Source: Halalkalibacter okhensis
Lineage (GTDB): Bacteria; Bacillota; Bacilli; Bacillales; Bacillaceae_D
Reading direction: 5' to 3'
DNA length: 64,000 nt
Assembly: GCF_000787375.1 (NCBI RefSeq)
Contig: NZ_JRJU01000003.1
Location: forward strand, 209,326-273,325
Part shown: positions 22,484 through 32,259 of the stretch, piece after piece
Layout: each line of letters begins with the position of its first letter
Position numbering within the stretch: position 1 is the first letter of the stretch
Position numbers and translations under genes: made by a program
The notes under the pieces: generated by a model
Databases searched by the model: none
What the model was told of the DNA's origin: nothing
The model's input: the letters and a program-made list of their open reading frames with translations, nothing else

Positions 22484-25462
22484 CTATTTACCTTCACGTA
22501 ATAATTTATAAATTTCTTCCATATATACATTGGTTATCCGTTCCCGGAGTTCCTCATTCTCTAATAGCAACGTATAAAAATCCATGTTTTGCTCATAACC
22601 AGCTACCAAAGCATCCTCCACACTATCCTCGTAAGTAAACTTAAAGTCCTCCAGCGGGTTACTTTTGGCGCTAACTTTTAGCCGTGTATCTTTGAGGAGT
22701 AAATCGCGAATTTGCATGGCAGACTTTGATGCCACATCTGGCTCATACCCTTTATCATACATTGCATTGATCTCATCAATAATTGCTGAGAGCAATTTCT
22801 TTTGTACAACTTCTGGCTGGGCCGGCTTGGGTTTTTTAATTTTCACTTCTGGTTTGGCTTCGACATCAGTCGAGTTATTTTCTGATGTTTTTTCTTGCCT
22901 AAAACCACTCACAGTAATTTTATCCGCCACATCAAAGTCATTTCCGCCTCCGCCCACATTGATTTCCTTGATAAGATACGCCAAAAAATTATATTTCTTA
23001 TGCAAATCCACATTTTCATACGACGTAGCTTGAATCAGGAAGGTGTACCCTTTTAAAAATCGGGCAATTGTTCCACGAACTTCAACCTGTTCTAGTTGTG
23101 TTTTCTTTTCAAAAGCTCTCCTTGATTTATCTAATAAAGACCACATTTTAGACTTGTCCTTGCTAGTTCGTTTTTCTTTATATAAATATGCATTAAATGC
23201 ATCTATATCCTCAGCATCCAAAATATCATAGCCATCAATAACTTTCTCAACATGACGTATATCTGACGGAGTGATTGTTTCAAACAAAATAGTATCTTTA
23301 TAAAAAGGCTCAAAAGCTTTTTTAATATCCTCATATTCATTCTTGAAATCAAGAATAAACGTTTTCTTGTCATATGGAGGATAGATACGATTTAGTCGAG
23401 ATAAAGTTTGCACTGCTGTAGTTTTACTTAGTTTTTTATCTACATACATAGCTGCTAACTTTGGTTGATCAAAACCAGTCTGATATTTATCTGCTACAAG
23501 CAGAACTTGATAAGAGCTTTTATTAAATTCTTCTGGTAACTCATCTTCGCTAATACCATTAATACCCGGTTCTGAATACTCCGTATCTTTAATTTTCACC
23601 TTGCCAGAAAATGCAACAAGAGCATGAATATTGGGATAGCCATGAGAAGCAATATATTTCTCAAATTCCTGCTTATAAAGAACCGCTGCTTTACGGGAGG
23701 ATGTTATAACCATGGCTTTTGCTTTACCGCCCAAACTATGAGCAACATTATTTCTAAAATGTTCAATAATAATTTCTATTTTCTGAGCAATGTTAGTATC
23801 ATGCAAATCGATAAATCTAGCAATCTTACGCTTTGCAACGATAGAGTGTAATTCTGGGTCGTCCTCAACATTTTTATTTAGGTGAAAATATGTTTTCCAA
23901 GTCACATAGTTCTCTAAGACATTTAATATATAACCTTCTTCAATTGCCTGTTTCATCGGGTACAGATCAAAAGCAGCCTTTTGCCCCTGATCATTCAGCG
24001 TACCAAAAAGTTGAATGGTCTCCGGCTTGGGAGTCGCTGTAAAAGCAATCATCGAAACATTTTCTTGCTTACCGTTTCTCTGAATTTCCTCACGAATTAT
24101 ATCTTCTTCCGTTTTTTCTTCATCTGATTCTTCACCTGAAAGCACCGAAGTTACAGCCCTCATTAATGTGCCATCTGTAGAAGAATGAGCCTCATCAATA
24201 AGAACTGCGAAGGATTTATTCCCCATATTCCCCAATAAATTTTGGTTAAGAATGTAGTAAAACTTATGAATCGTGGTTACAATTATCTTTGTATTTCCTG
24301 CCAATGCATCAGCTAAGTCTGTGGAAGTACACTTATCGTCCATTACTTTAATTTGTCCCAACTTATGCTCAATACTTGAAACAGCATTCTGCAACTGCCT
24401 GTCCACAATAATTCTATCGGTAATAATAAGAATGTTATCAAAGATATTCTTATCTGAACGATCATGTAGGGATGAAAGTATGTGAGCTAGCCATGCTATG
24501 GTATTAGTTTTACCTGAACCTGCAGAATGCTCAATTAAATAATTGCAATTTGTACGATTATCAATAATATCATTCATTAGTTTTTCTATTGAACGCAGCT
24601 GATGATACCTTGGAAAGATTACGCTTTCTGAATATCTCTTTTTACCTGTATCGGGGTTTAAAATTTCTTTTTTCTCGACAAATATAAACCGCTCGATTAG
24701 AAATATGATTCTATCTTTTGTCCAAATATCTTCCCACATATAAGAAACATTGATTCCATCCTTGTTATGGGGGTTTCCTTTTCCATAATCTTCAGAGCCC
24801 TTGTTAAAGGGACGGAAGAACGAAGACATTCCCTTTAATTCAGTACACATAAATACTTCATTTAAGTCCATAGCAAAGCAGGTTAAACAACCAGACTTAA
24901 ATTTAAACAAGCGGGTATTATGGTCACGTTCTTCTTTAAATTGCTTAATAGCATCTTCGTAATTTTGGCCAGAAGTGTTACATTTCAGTTCTATAGTAAA
25001 AATAGCAAGACCATTTAGGAAAATAACCAAGTCTATACGTTCATCCTCTTTATGATAGACCTCCTCCATTACGGACAATAAATTCGCATTATATAATGCA
25101 GTCGCCTTTGGATTAAATGCTGTCGCCGGCCTCCGGAACATTAAATTAAGAGTTGCACCATTATCAAATTCTACCCCATTTTTTAACACATCAAGCAGGC
25201 CGCGACTGGATTTATTAATTTCTTGATTAATAAAGTTAATAATAGTCTGATCTGTTTTGGTTTTGTAAAACTTTCTCAGCCTTTCCATAACATCTGGCTG
25301 GGTGTTTTCCAAAAACTGAAGTAGTACTTCAGTATCCATTGCCAGCCTAGGATTATATTTATCTGCAGATCGGATAAGGTAGCTATTGTCCTCTTTGAGT
25401 CGTTCTAGAATTAGCTGTTGGTAATCTTCCTTTTCTCTTAATTGATTTGCAGTTACTGGCAT
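22484..25462 (-). CDS. hsdR: Type I restriction enzyme R subunit
   Basis: The 992-residue motor and nuclease subunit of a type I restriction complex, cutting unmodified DNA after translocation. A PD-(D/E)XK nuclease is near residues 145-165 (ERIDLVIFLNGLAIFTIELK, D...E-x-K), Walker A AGSGKTNTIAW near 312, DEAH-type box LIDEAHSS near 424, and the helicase end TAVQTLSRLNRIYPPYDKKT near 690. Length is usual for HsdR. The start overlaps hsdS by ten bases. No frame break is visible, so the enzyme should be functional. Confidence 0.95.
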   Translation of the reverse strand: MPVTANQLREKEDYQQLILERLKEDNSYLIRSADKYNPRLAMDTEVLLQFLENTQPDVMERLRKFYKTKTDQTIINFINQEINKSSRGLLDVLKNGVEFDNGATLNLMFRRPATAFNPKATALYNANLLSVMEEVYHKEDERIDLVIFLNGLAIFTIELKCNTSGQNYEDAIKQFKEERDHNTRLFKFKSGCLTCFAMDLNEVFMCTELKGMSSFFRPFNKGSEDYGKGNPHNKDGINVSYMWEDIWTKDRIIFLIERFIFVEKKEILNPDTGKKRYSESVIFPRYHQLRSIEKLMNDIIDNRTNCNYLIEHSAGSGKTNTIAWLAHILSSLHDRSDKNIFDNILIITDRIIVDRQLQNAVSSIEHKLGQIKVMDDKCTSTDLADALAGNTKIIVTTIHKFYYILNQNLLGNMGNKSFAVLIDEAHSSTDGTLMRAVTSVLSGEESDEEKTEEDIIREEIQRNGKQENVSMIAFTATPKPETIQLFGTLNDQGQKAAFDLYPMKQAIEEGYILNVLENYVTWKTYFHLNKNVEDDPELHSIVAKRKIARFIDLHDTNIAQKIEIIIEHFRNNVAHSLGGKAKAMVITSSRKAAVLYKQEFEKYIASHGYPNIHALVAFSGKVKIKDTEYSEPGINGISEDELPEEFNKSSYQVLLVADKYQTGFDQPKLAAMYVDKKLSKTTAVQTLSRLNRIYPPYDKKTFILDFKNEYEDIKKAFEPFYKDTILFETITPSDIRHVEKVIDGYDILDAEDIDAFNAYLYKEKRTSKDKSKMWSLLDKSRRAFEKKTQLEQVEVRGTIARFLKGYTFLIQATSYENVDLHKKYNFLAYLIKEINVGGGGNDFDVADKITVSGFRQEKTSENNSTDVEAKPEVKIKKPKPAQPEVVQKKLLSAIIDEINAMYDKGYEPDVASKSAMQIRDLLLKDTRLKVSAKSNPLEDFKFTYEDSVEDALVAGYEQNMDFYTLLLENEELRERITNVYMEEIYKLLREGK

Positions 25463-26808
25463 AACATTTCAACCTCCTCTACACGTTTTTTTCCTGTTAC
25501 ATATTCAAATATAACGGATTTTTTATACTGCTTTATAGTTTCGATAGCTTGTTGTTTTTGAGAAAGGACCAAGTCGATTTTATTACAATGTGTATCTAAG
25601 TAATCAATAATTTCTTGTTGTTCTTCTAACGGTGGTACACAAATATTAAAAAGTCCAATCTGCTCAAAAGTAAGACTTTCTCTGTTCCCCCCCACTTGGC
25701 ACACAGCTATCTGATTCTTTCCAACATCTGAATTCAAGATATATCTCAGGTATTCATTTTGTAGTAATTTAGAATCAGTTCTAATAATACAAACATGTTG
25801 ATTAACATTACCAGGCTCTTTAATAGTATAAATACAACATCTTCCTATTGATGCCCCAGTAATATTAAGTAATACATCTCCTTGAATCAATCTTGTTCCG
25901 GCCATTGAATTATCAATATTCTCTGATATATGTTTAACCTCATCAAGTCGTAACCCATCATCATATACATTTTGGCTACGAATAAATATAATTCCTTCTT
26001 CTTCGTAAATATCCGATCCTCCTAGAGGAGTCTTTCCACTTCCGATTTTTGATGAACAGAACTTGATTTTATTCGTTCCCCAATGTTCAGGTATCTCTCC
26101 AATCCAATCAACACCACTATCTCTCAATTGTACGTTCAGGTCGAGACCTTTTGTTACTGTTTCGGTTATCAACGATTTTTTGTACTTTTGTAATATTTGC
26201 ACCTGTTGTTCCATATCTTCAATAATACTGTTAATTCTAGAACATTCTGTTTGAAGGAATTTCGCTATTGCTTTTTGTTCTTGAATAGTAGGTACACAGA
26301 ATTTTTCAGTAGCTAACAAACGGGTTAAATCCAAATTCTGAATTCCAGTAGTTTGCTTAATATATAACTTGGTTATATCATCTTGATACATTGCGACAAA
26401 CAAGTATTGTAAATACAATGGTATTACATACTTATTTGTCCTAATCCTTTCAATAAAATTCGAAAATAGTGCAGTAAAATCAGCATCGAAAATAACAGTC
26501 CGTCCAACTGGAGTCTTTTCTCCCCCGCCTGACTTTTCAATTAAAATATCACCTTTTTTTAGCTCTAATCGCTTTACAGTTAAACCATTATAATTTCTCA
26601 AAGTAAGATTATCTTTTTTTATAGACATTCTTTGATAATCAAAGTCGGCAACTCGGATACATATTATATCAGAATTGTTATTTTCCTCTTCTTCCCCCCA
26701 AGCCCCATTATCACGAGTCTCAATTAGATACTTTGCTCTATACGTATCCCACTCCAATGGGATGTTTTTTATCCATTTGCTTTCGCTTGGTTTCATTTCA
26801 CTTTTCAC
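25453..26808 (-). CDS. hsdS: Type I restriction enzyme S (specificity) subunit
   Basis: The 451-residue DNA recognition subunit. Two target recognition domains are visible (about 10-190 and 225-410), each followed by a conserved helical spacer: QEQKAIAKFLQTECSRIN ... LQKYKKSLITETVTKGLD and LEEQQEIIDYLDTHCNKID ... IKQYKKSVIFEYVTGKK. This is the standard bipartite layout. The target sequence cannot be told from it. Overlaps hsdM by four bases and hsdR by ten. Only one S gene is in the window, so no sign of phase-variable shuffling. Confidence 0.93.
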   Translation of the reverse strand: MKSEMKPSESKWIKNIPLEWDTYRAKYLIETRDNGAWGEEEENNNSDIICIRVADFDYQRMSIKKDNLTLRNYNGLTVKRLELKKGDILIEKSGGGEKTPVGRTVIFDADFTALFSNFIERIRTNKYVIPLYLQYLFVAMYQDDITKLYIKQTTGIQNLDLTRLLATEKFCVPTIQEQKAIAKFLQTECSRINSIIEDMEQQVQILQKYKKSLITETVTKGLDLNVQLRDSGVDWIGEIPEHWGTNKIKFCSSKIGSGKTPLGGSDIYEEEGIIFIRSQNVYDDGLRLDEVKHISENIDNSMAGTRLIQGDVLLNITGASIGRCCIYTIKEPGNVNQHVCIIRTDSKLLQNEYLRYILNSDVGKNQIAVCQVGGNRESLTFEQIGLFNICVPPLEEQQEIIDYLDTHCNKIDLVLSQKQQAIETIKQYKKSVIFEYVTGKKRVEEVEMLCQ

Positions 26809-28928
26809 TTTAAAACCCCACCCTCTTGCAATTCTGCAACTTTTCCGGTTAAGGATTTCTCTAACTCCATAAACTGCTTTAAAAGGTCATCTGCCTTTTC
26901 TGGCTCCTTATACTCGTAAAAATAGCGTGTAAAAGGAAACTCGGCACCAAGCTTTTCCTTATTAGATGCACTTGGTTTCTTACTATCATCAAATTCATAT
27001 ACATAATGTGCATCTGGTACGTATGGATAAACTTCAGATTGAAAGTATTCCTCAACATCCTGTGTAAGTTTAACAAACTCAGTATCCTTGGTGGTCGGGT
27101 CATAAAGAATATTCCCCTTTTTATCTTTTTGCACAATCGCGGTTTTGTCCATAATTGAAAGTTCCATTGCAATATTTCTAAGACGACTAGGTGTCATACC
27201 CTCTACATTATTAAGCAGTTTCCTCAGTAGTTTTTCAAAATCGACAAAATTCTTGTACTCTTTATCGGACACGTTTTCTTTTAAAATCTTAATGACCGTT
27301 TCCGTAAATAATTTACCTTTTTGATATTTCTTAAATTTTTTCTCATCAGCAGCAGAGCGAGGATCCATTTCCGATAATTCCTCAAAATGTGACTCGTTAA
27401 AAACATGAGCATTAGAAGTAAAGAATGCACTCTCTTTTAGACGTTCTATATAGTCCATCGAAATATTTCCTGTTCTTTGCAGTGGTTGATAAACAGCATA
27501 CTCCTTGTACATAAACTCTTCATTTTCAAATATCTTACAGTTTGGACCTGGCTCAAAAGAAGCATAAATTTCGGTAATTTTTTTCATATCTTCTCGAGAG
27601 ATCTCCTTACGCTTTTTACCTAATGATCTCTTAAGTGGTTTCCAAAAGTCTACTGCATTAATAAGCTGCACTTTACCTTTACGTTCAGGGCGTTTATTCT
27701 TTGAGAGGATAAACGCATAAATTCCAATATTTGTGTTGTAAAAGAGATCAGTTGGCAGTGCAACAATAGCTTCAATCAAGTCATTTTCAAGCATATATCT
27801 ACGAATTTGACTTTCGCCACTGGTGGTGTTACCACTGAACAGTGGTGAACCGTTGGTAATAATTGCGGCACGCCCAAAGTCTTCGTCCATCTTATAAATT
27901 GCATGTTGCATAAACAACAGTTGCATATCTCCAGTTGCAGGAAGTCCTGCTGGAAAACGACTATCTTTTTGCTTATGTTCACTTTTAACTGCCTTTTCCA
28001 CACCATCAGCCGCGTCCTTACCACCCCAAGGTGTACCGAACGGAGGATTGGCAATTACAATACGCATTGATTGATCATCAAAGCAATCTTTTTTCATTGT
28101 GTCTTGAAAGTGAATATTCTCTGCACTTTGTCCCTTGATTAGCATATCAGCTAAGCATATTGCATAAGACTCAGGATTAATTTCTTGTCCAAACAACCTT
28201 ACATCTGCATCCGGGTTCATTCGCTTAACAAAATCATAGGTAGTAGATAGCATCCCCCCCGTACCACATGCCATATCTAGAACGGTAGTAATTTTCCCCT
28301 CATTAAATAGATCGTCACAACCTTCTGCCAAGATAATATTTACCAAGAGGCGAATTACCTCACGAGGAGTGTAGTGATCACCAGCCTCAGCATTTTCAGA
28401 AAATCTTTGGATGATCTCCTCAAACATATATCCCATTTTTATCCCATCAATGGTATCTGGATCAAGGTCTAATTCAGAAAATTTCTTTACTACACCAAGT
28501 AGCCGATTATTTTTATCCATCTTTAGTATTTCTTTCTCGAAATCTAAACTACGAATGATCTCCTGAATATTTCCGGAAAATCCTTCTATATAACTAATAA
28601 AATTTGAAGCGATATTTGGAGAATCATTTAATAATTCTTTTAATGTATATCTACTAGTATTGTAGAATTCATATCCAGAGGCACGTTCCAAGATTCTGCT
28701 TGGTGTATTGGGGTTTTTTTCAAATAATTCGACCACTTTATCTTTCGTTGAAGCCAACGCGCACTCTATGCGGCGTATAATAATCATAGGGATTATGACA
28801 TCCTTATATTTTTCCGATTTATAAGTACCTCTAAGTGTATTTGCAATTGAAAAAACCAAACTAACCTCTTTGCTAACATTCATTGTGGTTTCATCAAACA
28901 TCACTTTAGTAAAATTTTTTGTAGCCAT
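26805..28928 (-). CDS. hsdM: Type I restriction enzyme M subunit (adenine methylase)
   Basis: The 707-residue N6-adenine methylase subunit. The helical N-terminal domain spans about 1-165; the SAM motif DMACGTGGML is near 221 and the catalytic NPPFGTPWGG near 298; HYTPREV near 185 is the family signature. It is about 200 residues longer than classic HsdM, the extra part being C-terminal (about 490-707), as in a subgroup of Firmicute type I M proteins. The ATG at 28928 has GGAGGGTAAC upstream; the small HTH gene ends 16 bases before. Confidence 0.93.
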   Translation of the reverse strand: MATKNFTKVMFDETTMNVSKEVSLVFSIANTLRGTYKSEKYKDVIIPMIIIRRIECALASTKDKVVELFEKNPNTPSRILERASGYEFYNTSRYTLKELLNDSPNIASNFISYIEGFSGNIQEIIRSLDFEKEILKMDKNNRLLGVVKKFSELDLDPDTIDGIKMGYMFEEIIQRFSENAEAGDHYTPREVIRLLVNIILAEGCDDLFNEGKITTVLDMACGTGGMLSTTYDFVKRMNPDADVRLFGQEINPESYAICLADMLIKGQSAENIHFQDTMKKDCFDDQSMRIVIANPPFGTPWGGKDAADGVEKAVKSEHKQKDSRFPAGLPATGDMQLLFMQHAIYKMDEDFGRAAIITNGSPLFSGNTTSGESQIRRYMLENDLIEAIVALPTDLFYNTNIGIYAFILSKNKRPERKGKVQLINAVDFWKPLKRSLGKKRKEISREDMKKITEIYASFEPGPNCKIFENEEFMYKEYAVYQPLQRTGNISMDYIERLKESAFFTSNAHVFNESHFEELSEMDPRSAADEKKFKKYQKGKLFTETVIKILKENVSDKEYKNFVDFEKLLRKLLNNVEGMTPSRLRNIAMELSIMDKTAIVQKDKKGNILYDPTTKDTEFVKLTQDVEEYFQSEVYPYVPDAHYVYEFDDSKKPSASNKEKLGAEFPFTRYFYEYKEPEKADDLLKQFMELEKSLTGKVAELQEGGVLK

Positions 28929-28944
28929 GTTACCCTCCTAATAA

Positions 28945-29121
28945 TTAATTCTTATTTATTTTAAACCTTTCATCATCAGGCTTTTTTGCGTCTATTGGTA
29001 TCACCCAAACCATCCCTACTTTAGATGCACCTTCAATTCTATCTTCTGCACAAAGAACCTGAACTCGCCTTTTCGAAATTCCCCACTTTAAAGCAGCTTC
29101 TTTTGCTGACATATACTCCAC
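28945..29121 (-). CDS. Small HTH protein leading the restriction operon
   Basis: A 58-residue protein reading (M)EYMSAKEAALKWGISKRRVQV then GASKVGMVWVIP, an excisionase/MerR-like winged helix fold. Such proteins often precede type I restriction genes and may act as controllers. The GTG at 29121 is chosen because AAAGGAG sits nine bases upstream; an ATG at 29112 is possible. It lies between the promoter at 29153-29181 and hsdM, so it is the operon's first gene. Confidence 0.7.
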   Translation of the reverse strand: MEYMSAKEAALKWGISKRRVQVLCAEDRIEGASKVGMVWVIPIDAKKPDDERFKINKN

Positions 29122-29152
29122 AAAAAAAAACTCCTTTCAATCATATATACAT

Positions 29153-29181
29153 ATAATATTCCTAACTGCGAATAAAATCAA
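29153..29181 (-). promoter_or_regulatory. Vegetative promoter of the restriction operon
   Basis: On the minus strand TTGATT, a 17-base spacer and TATTAT form a near-consensus sigma-A promoter 32 bases before the small HTH gene. The 276-bp gap between that gene and rlmCD otherwise holds the rlmCD terminator and no ORF. Confidence 0.65.
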
Positions 29182-29312
29182 CAAATCAAATGATAGTCAT
29201 TGAAATTCAATACATCTCTAACTTTGTTAAGGTTCTGGCAATTAAACCATCACATGATAACAACAGCTATTGAGCTTTATTGTTCTGCGTAAAAGTTAGA
29301 CCCCGGGGGTCT

Positions 29313-29341
29313 AAAAAGCCCCCGAACGATTAGTCCGAGGG
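29313..29341 (-). terminator. Intrinsic terminator after rlmCD
   Basis: A nine-pair stem with wobble pairs (CCCTCGGAC / GTTCGGGGG) is followed by CTTTTTAG on the minus strand. It marks the end of the core-genome transcript and so a limit for the inserted island. Confidence 0.65.
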
Positions 29342-29397
29342 AACATAAAGCACACTTCAGTATTTAGTTGAAAATCGCTAAACCTATTGGTACCAAG

Positions 29398-30771
29398 CTA
29401 TTTCAACTCTATCAACGCGACTGTCTCAACGTGACTCGAATGCGGAAACATATCAACAGGCTGCACTTCCTTCGTAACATAGCCACCCTCTTCAAGCATC
29501 TTCAAATCTCTTGCAAGAGTAGCCGGATTACAGGAAACATACACCACACGCTTGGGTTTCATCGAAAGAATTGTATCTAATAACTCTTGGTCACAGCCTT
29601 TTCGCGGCGGATCGACCACAACAACGTCAGCACGCACTCCTTGAGCATACCACCATGGCATGACTTTTTCCGCTTCCCCTACTGCAAAGTCTACATTTGT
29701 GATTCCATTTAACGCAGCATTTCGCTTCGCATCAGCAATTGCATCAGGAACAATCTCCACCCCGTACACATGCTTCGCTTTTTGAGCAAGGAACAGCGAA
29801 ATCGTCCCAATCCCACAATACGCATCAATCACGGTTTCTTGTCCAGACAAATCGGCATACTCAAGCGCTTTATCATAGAGGACCTTCGTTTGCTCAGGAT
29901 TTACTTGATAGAATGAGCGAGCAGAAATCGCAAACTTAATGTCACCGATGTAATCATGAATGTACTCTTCTCCCCAAAGTATGTTCGTTTCGTCACCAAA
30001 AATAACATTTGTCCGTTTCGGATTAATATTTTGAACGATTGATTTCACATTTGGTATATCCTCTTGAATTTCTTCAATGATATTCTTCTTATTCGGAAGC
30101 TCTTTCCCTCTTGTTACGAGCACGACCATGACTTCGTTTGTTATTTTTCCTTTTCTGGCGACAACATGGCGCAATGTCCCGCGGTGTTTTTCCTCATCAT
30201 ACGCACGAATCCCGTATTTGTTGGCGATGTTTTTTACAACACGGATAATTTGGTCATTTTCTTCATGCTGAATTAAGCACTCATCCATGTTGATAATGCG
30301 GTGGCTTCTTTTTTGATAGAAACCAGCAACGATAAGGCCTCCTTCTTCTCCTACTGGCACTTGTGCCTTGTTACGATACCTCCATGGATGGTCCATTCCA
30401 AGGGTCGGGTGTACTGTTACGTTCTTTAGCGCACCAATTCGTTCAAGCACGTCTTTCACTTGCTTTTGTTTGGAAAGAAGTTGAGCCTCATAGCTTAAAT
30501 GTTGAATCTGACAACCGCCACATTGGTGGTAGATCGGGCATAACGGTTCTGCTCTGTGCTCACTCTCTTTTTTAATTTCAAGAAGACGCGCAAAGCCATA
30601 GCCTTTATTTGTTTTTACTACTTTTATATCAACGAGTTCGCCTGGTAGAGTGTTTGGCACAAATAGTGTGTAGCCATCTACTTTGGCCACACCAGCTCCT
30701 TCATGAGTTAAATCTTCTATTGTCACTTGTAGCTGGTCATTTTTTCGTACAGGTAGTGTCTCTCTTTTCAT
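29398..30771 (-). CDS. rlmCD: 23S rRNA uracil-C5 methyltransferase RlmCD
   Basis: Makes 5-methyluridine in 23S rRNA, using SAM. The 457-residue protein has a TRAM domain (residues 6-60), the iron-sulphur cysteines [10 protein letters not shown] near 78-87, the SAM motif [16 protein letters not shown] near 310, and catalytic Cys in [12 protein letters not shown] near 413. The neighbours dgkB and gatCAB match the yefA locus of B. subtilis, whose product modifies two 23S positions; the other family member (RlmC/RlmD-type paralogue) cannot be excluded by sequence. Start ATG at 30771 after AAGAAGGACGGGAAGAG. Confidence 0.92.
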   Translation of the reverse strand: MKRETLPVRKNDQLQVTIEDLTHEGAGVAKVDGYTLFVPNTLPGELVDIKVVKTNKGYGFARLLEIKKESEHRAEPLCPIYHQCGGCQIQHLSYEAQLLSKQKQVKDVLERIGALKNVTVHPTLGMDHPWRYRNKAQVPVGEEGGLIVAGFYQKRSHRIINMDECLIQHEENDQIIRVVKNIANKYGIRAYDEEKHRGTLRHVVARKGKITNEVMVVLVTRGKELPNKKNIIEEIQEDIPNVKSIVQNINPKRTNVIFGDETNILWGEEYIHDYIGDIKFAISARSFYQVNPEQTKVLYDKALEYADLSGQETVIDAYCGIGTISLFLAQKAKHVYGVEIVPDAIADAKRNAALNGITNVDFAVGEAEKVMPWWYAQGVRADVVVVDPPRKGCDQELLDTILSMKPKRVVYVSCNPATLARDLKMLEEGGYVTKEVQPVDMFPHSSHVETVALIELK

Positions 30772-30854
30772 CTCTTCCCGTCCTTCTTCCTCTATTCATG
30801 GTAGTTATTGTACCATAGACAAAGGATTACTCGAAATTCGGTGTTTCTTCACGC

Positions 30855-30897
30855 AAAAAAGCATCTCTTAACTCACTACAGCGAGCTTTGAGACACC
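30855..30897 (-). terminator. Intrinsic terminator after melA
   Basis: Nested stem (GTGTCTC / GAGATGC with wobble and an inner GCTCGC / GTGAGT) followed by six T on the minus strand, between melA and rlmCD. Confidence 0.65.
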
Positions 30898-30912
30898 TTT
30901 TTACTTAGAATA

Positions 30913-32214
30913 TTAACGATATTTCGGTAACCAATCACCATGAGCTTCAATCAAGTCATCACACATAGCAATGATATCGTCCATCGACAATTCAGAGTTT
31001 GTATGTGGGTCTAGTAGAGCAGCTTGGTATATATGTTCTTTTTTCAATGTTGTAGCAGCTTCTATCGTAAGTAGCTGCGTATTTATATTTGTACGATTCA
31101 ATGCTGCTAATTGTTCTGGAAGATCTCCAATATAGCAAGGCATGATTCCACTTCGATCAGCTACACATGGGACTTCGACACACGCATTTTCTGGTAAATT
31201 AGATATTAGACGTCCCGTATTTAATACATTTCCACCAAATTTAAATGGCACATTTGTCTCCATTGCCTCAATAATATACGATCCATATTCATGAGATCTC
31301 TCATGAATTAATTGTGTATTATTAACCATTTCTTCACGCATCTCTTCCCATGCTTTGATTTGGTTTACACAACGACGCGGATACTCATCAAGTGGAATAT
31401 TAAAGCGGTCAATTAATTCTGGATAACGGTCCTTAATGAAATATGGATGGTATTCCGCATTATGCTCAGATGATTCAGTTACATAATGACCAAATTTATC
31501 CATTAATTCAAAGCGAACCATATCATCGTGTTTTGTTTTTTGCTTTTCTTTTGCACGCTTTTTAATCTCTGGATAAAGGTCTTTGCCGTCCTTTTTCACT
31601 TCTAACAGCCAAGCCATATGGTTAATTCCAGCAATTCTTTCTTCTATCCCTGTTGGATCCATATCAAGAGATTTAAATAAATCGTCCGTACAGATTTGAA
31701 CACTATGGCACAAGCCGATTGTTTTTATATTGGTATGGCGCAACATTGCACCTGTTAAGGAAGACATAGGGTTCGTATAGTTCAAGAACCAAGCATCTGG
31801 ACAAACTTCTTCCATATCTTTCGCAAAGTCGAATAAGACAGGAATGGTGCGCAAGCTGCGGAATAATCCTCCGATTCCAATTGTGTCAGCAATGGTTTGA
31901 CGCAAACCATATTTCTTCGGAATTTCAAAATCGATCACCGTACTTGGCTCATATCCTCCAATCTGGACAGCATTAATCACATACTTCGCTCCTGTTAACG
32001 CTTCTTTCCGGTCTAGATAAGCCTTCACCTTAATAGATGGATTATATTTCCGAGCTAAGTTCAATAGCATTTGCTCCGAATCTTTTAATCTCGTTTCATC
32101 AATATCATGCAAAGCAAATTCAAATCCATTTAAAGCTGATACAAACATGCAATCTCCTAAAACATTTTTGGCAAATACCGTACTTCCAGCTCCGATAAAC
32201 GTAATTTTAGACAT
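30913..32214 (-). CDS. melA: Family 4 alpha-galactosidase (MelA)
   Basis: An NAD- and metal-dependent alpha-galactosidase, splitting melibiose or raffinose-type sugars inside the cell. The 433-residue protein has the dinucleotide motif ITFIGAGSTVFAKN at the N-terminus, the metal ligands in GLCHSVQ near 175 and NHMAWL near 202, all typical of GH4 and equal in length to B. subtilis MelA (432). It is the last gene of an operon ordered melR-melE-melD-melC-melA, the same as in B. subtilis. Substrate is inferred from family and context; other alpha-galactosides are possible. Confidence 0.9.
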   Translation of the reverse strand: MSKITFIGAGSTVFAKNVLGDCMFVSALNGFEFALHDIDETRLKDSEQMLLNLARKYNPSIKVKAYLDRKEALTGAKYVINAVQIGGYEPSTVIDFEIPKKYGLRQTIADTIGIGGLFRSLRTIPVLFDFAKDMEEVCPDAWFLNYTNPMSSLTGAMLRHTNIKTIGLCHSVQICTDDLFKSLDMDPTGIEERIAGINHMAWLLEVKKDGKDLYPEIKKRAKEKQKTKHDDMVRFELMDKFGHYVTESSEHNAEYHPYFIKDRYPELIDRFNIPLDEYPRRCVNQIKAWEEMREEMVNNTQLIHERSHEYGSYIIEAMETNVPFKFGGNVLNTGRLISNLPENACVEVPCVADRSGIMPCYIGDLPEQLAALNRTNINTQLLTIEAATTLKKEHIYQAALLDPHTNSELSMDDIIAMCDDLIEAHGDWLPKYR

Positions 32215-32259
32215 GTGATGTCCTCCTCTATTAATAGTAGAATATTTTTTTTGGTTGTT

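Noticed and set aside
29200..29345. Attachment site or tRNA at the island's right edge
   Set aside because: No tRNA-like fold or pair of direct repeats long enough to be attL/attR could be found; the hairpin there is the rlmCD terminator.
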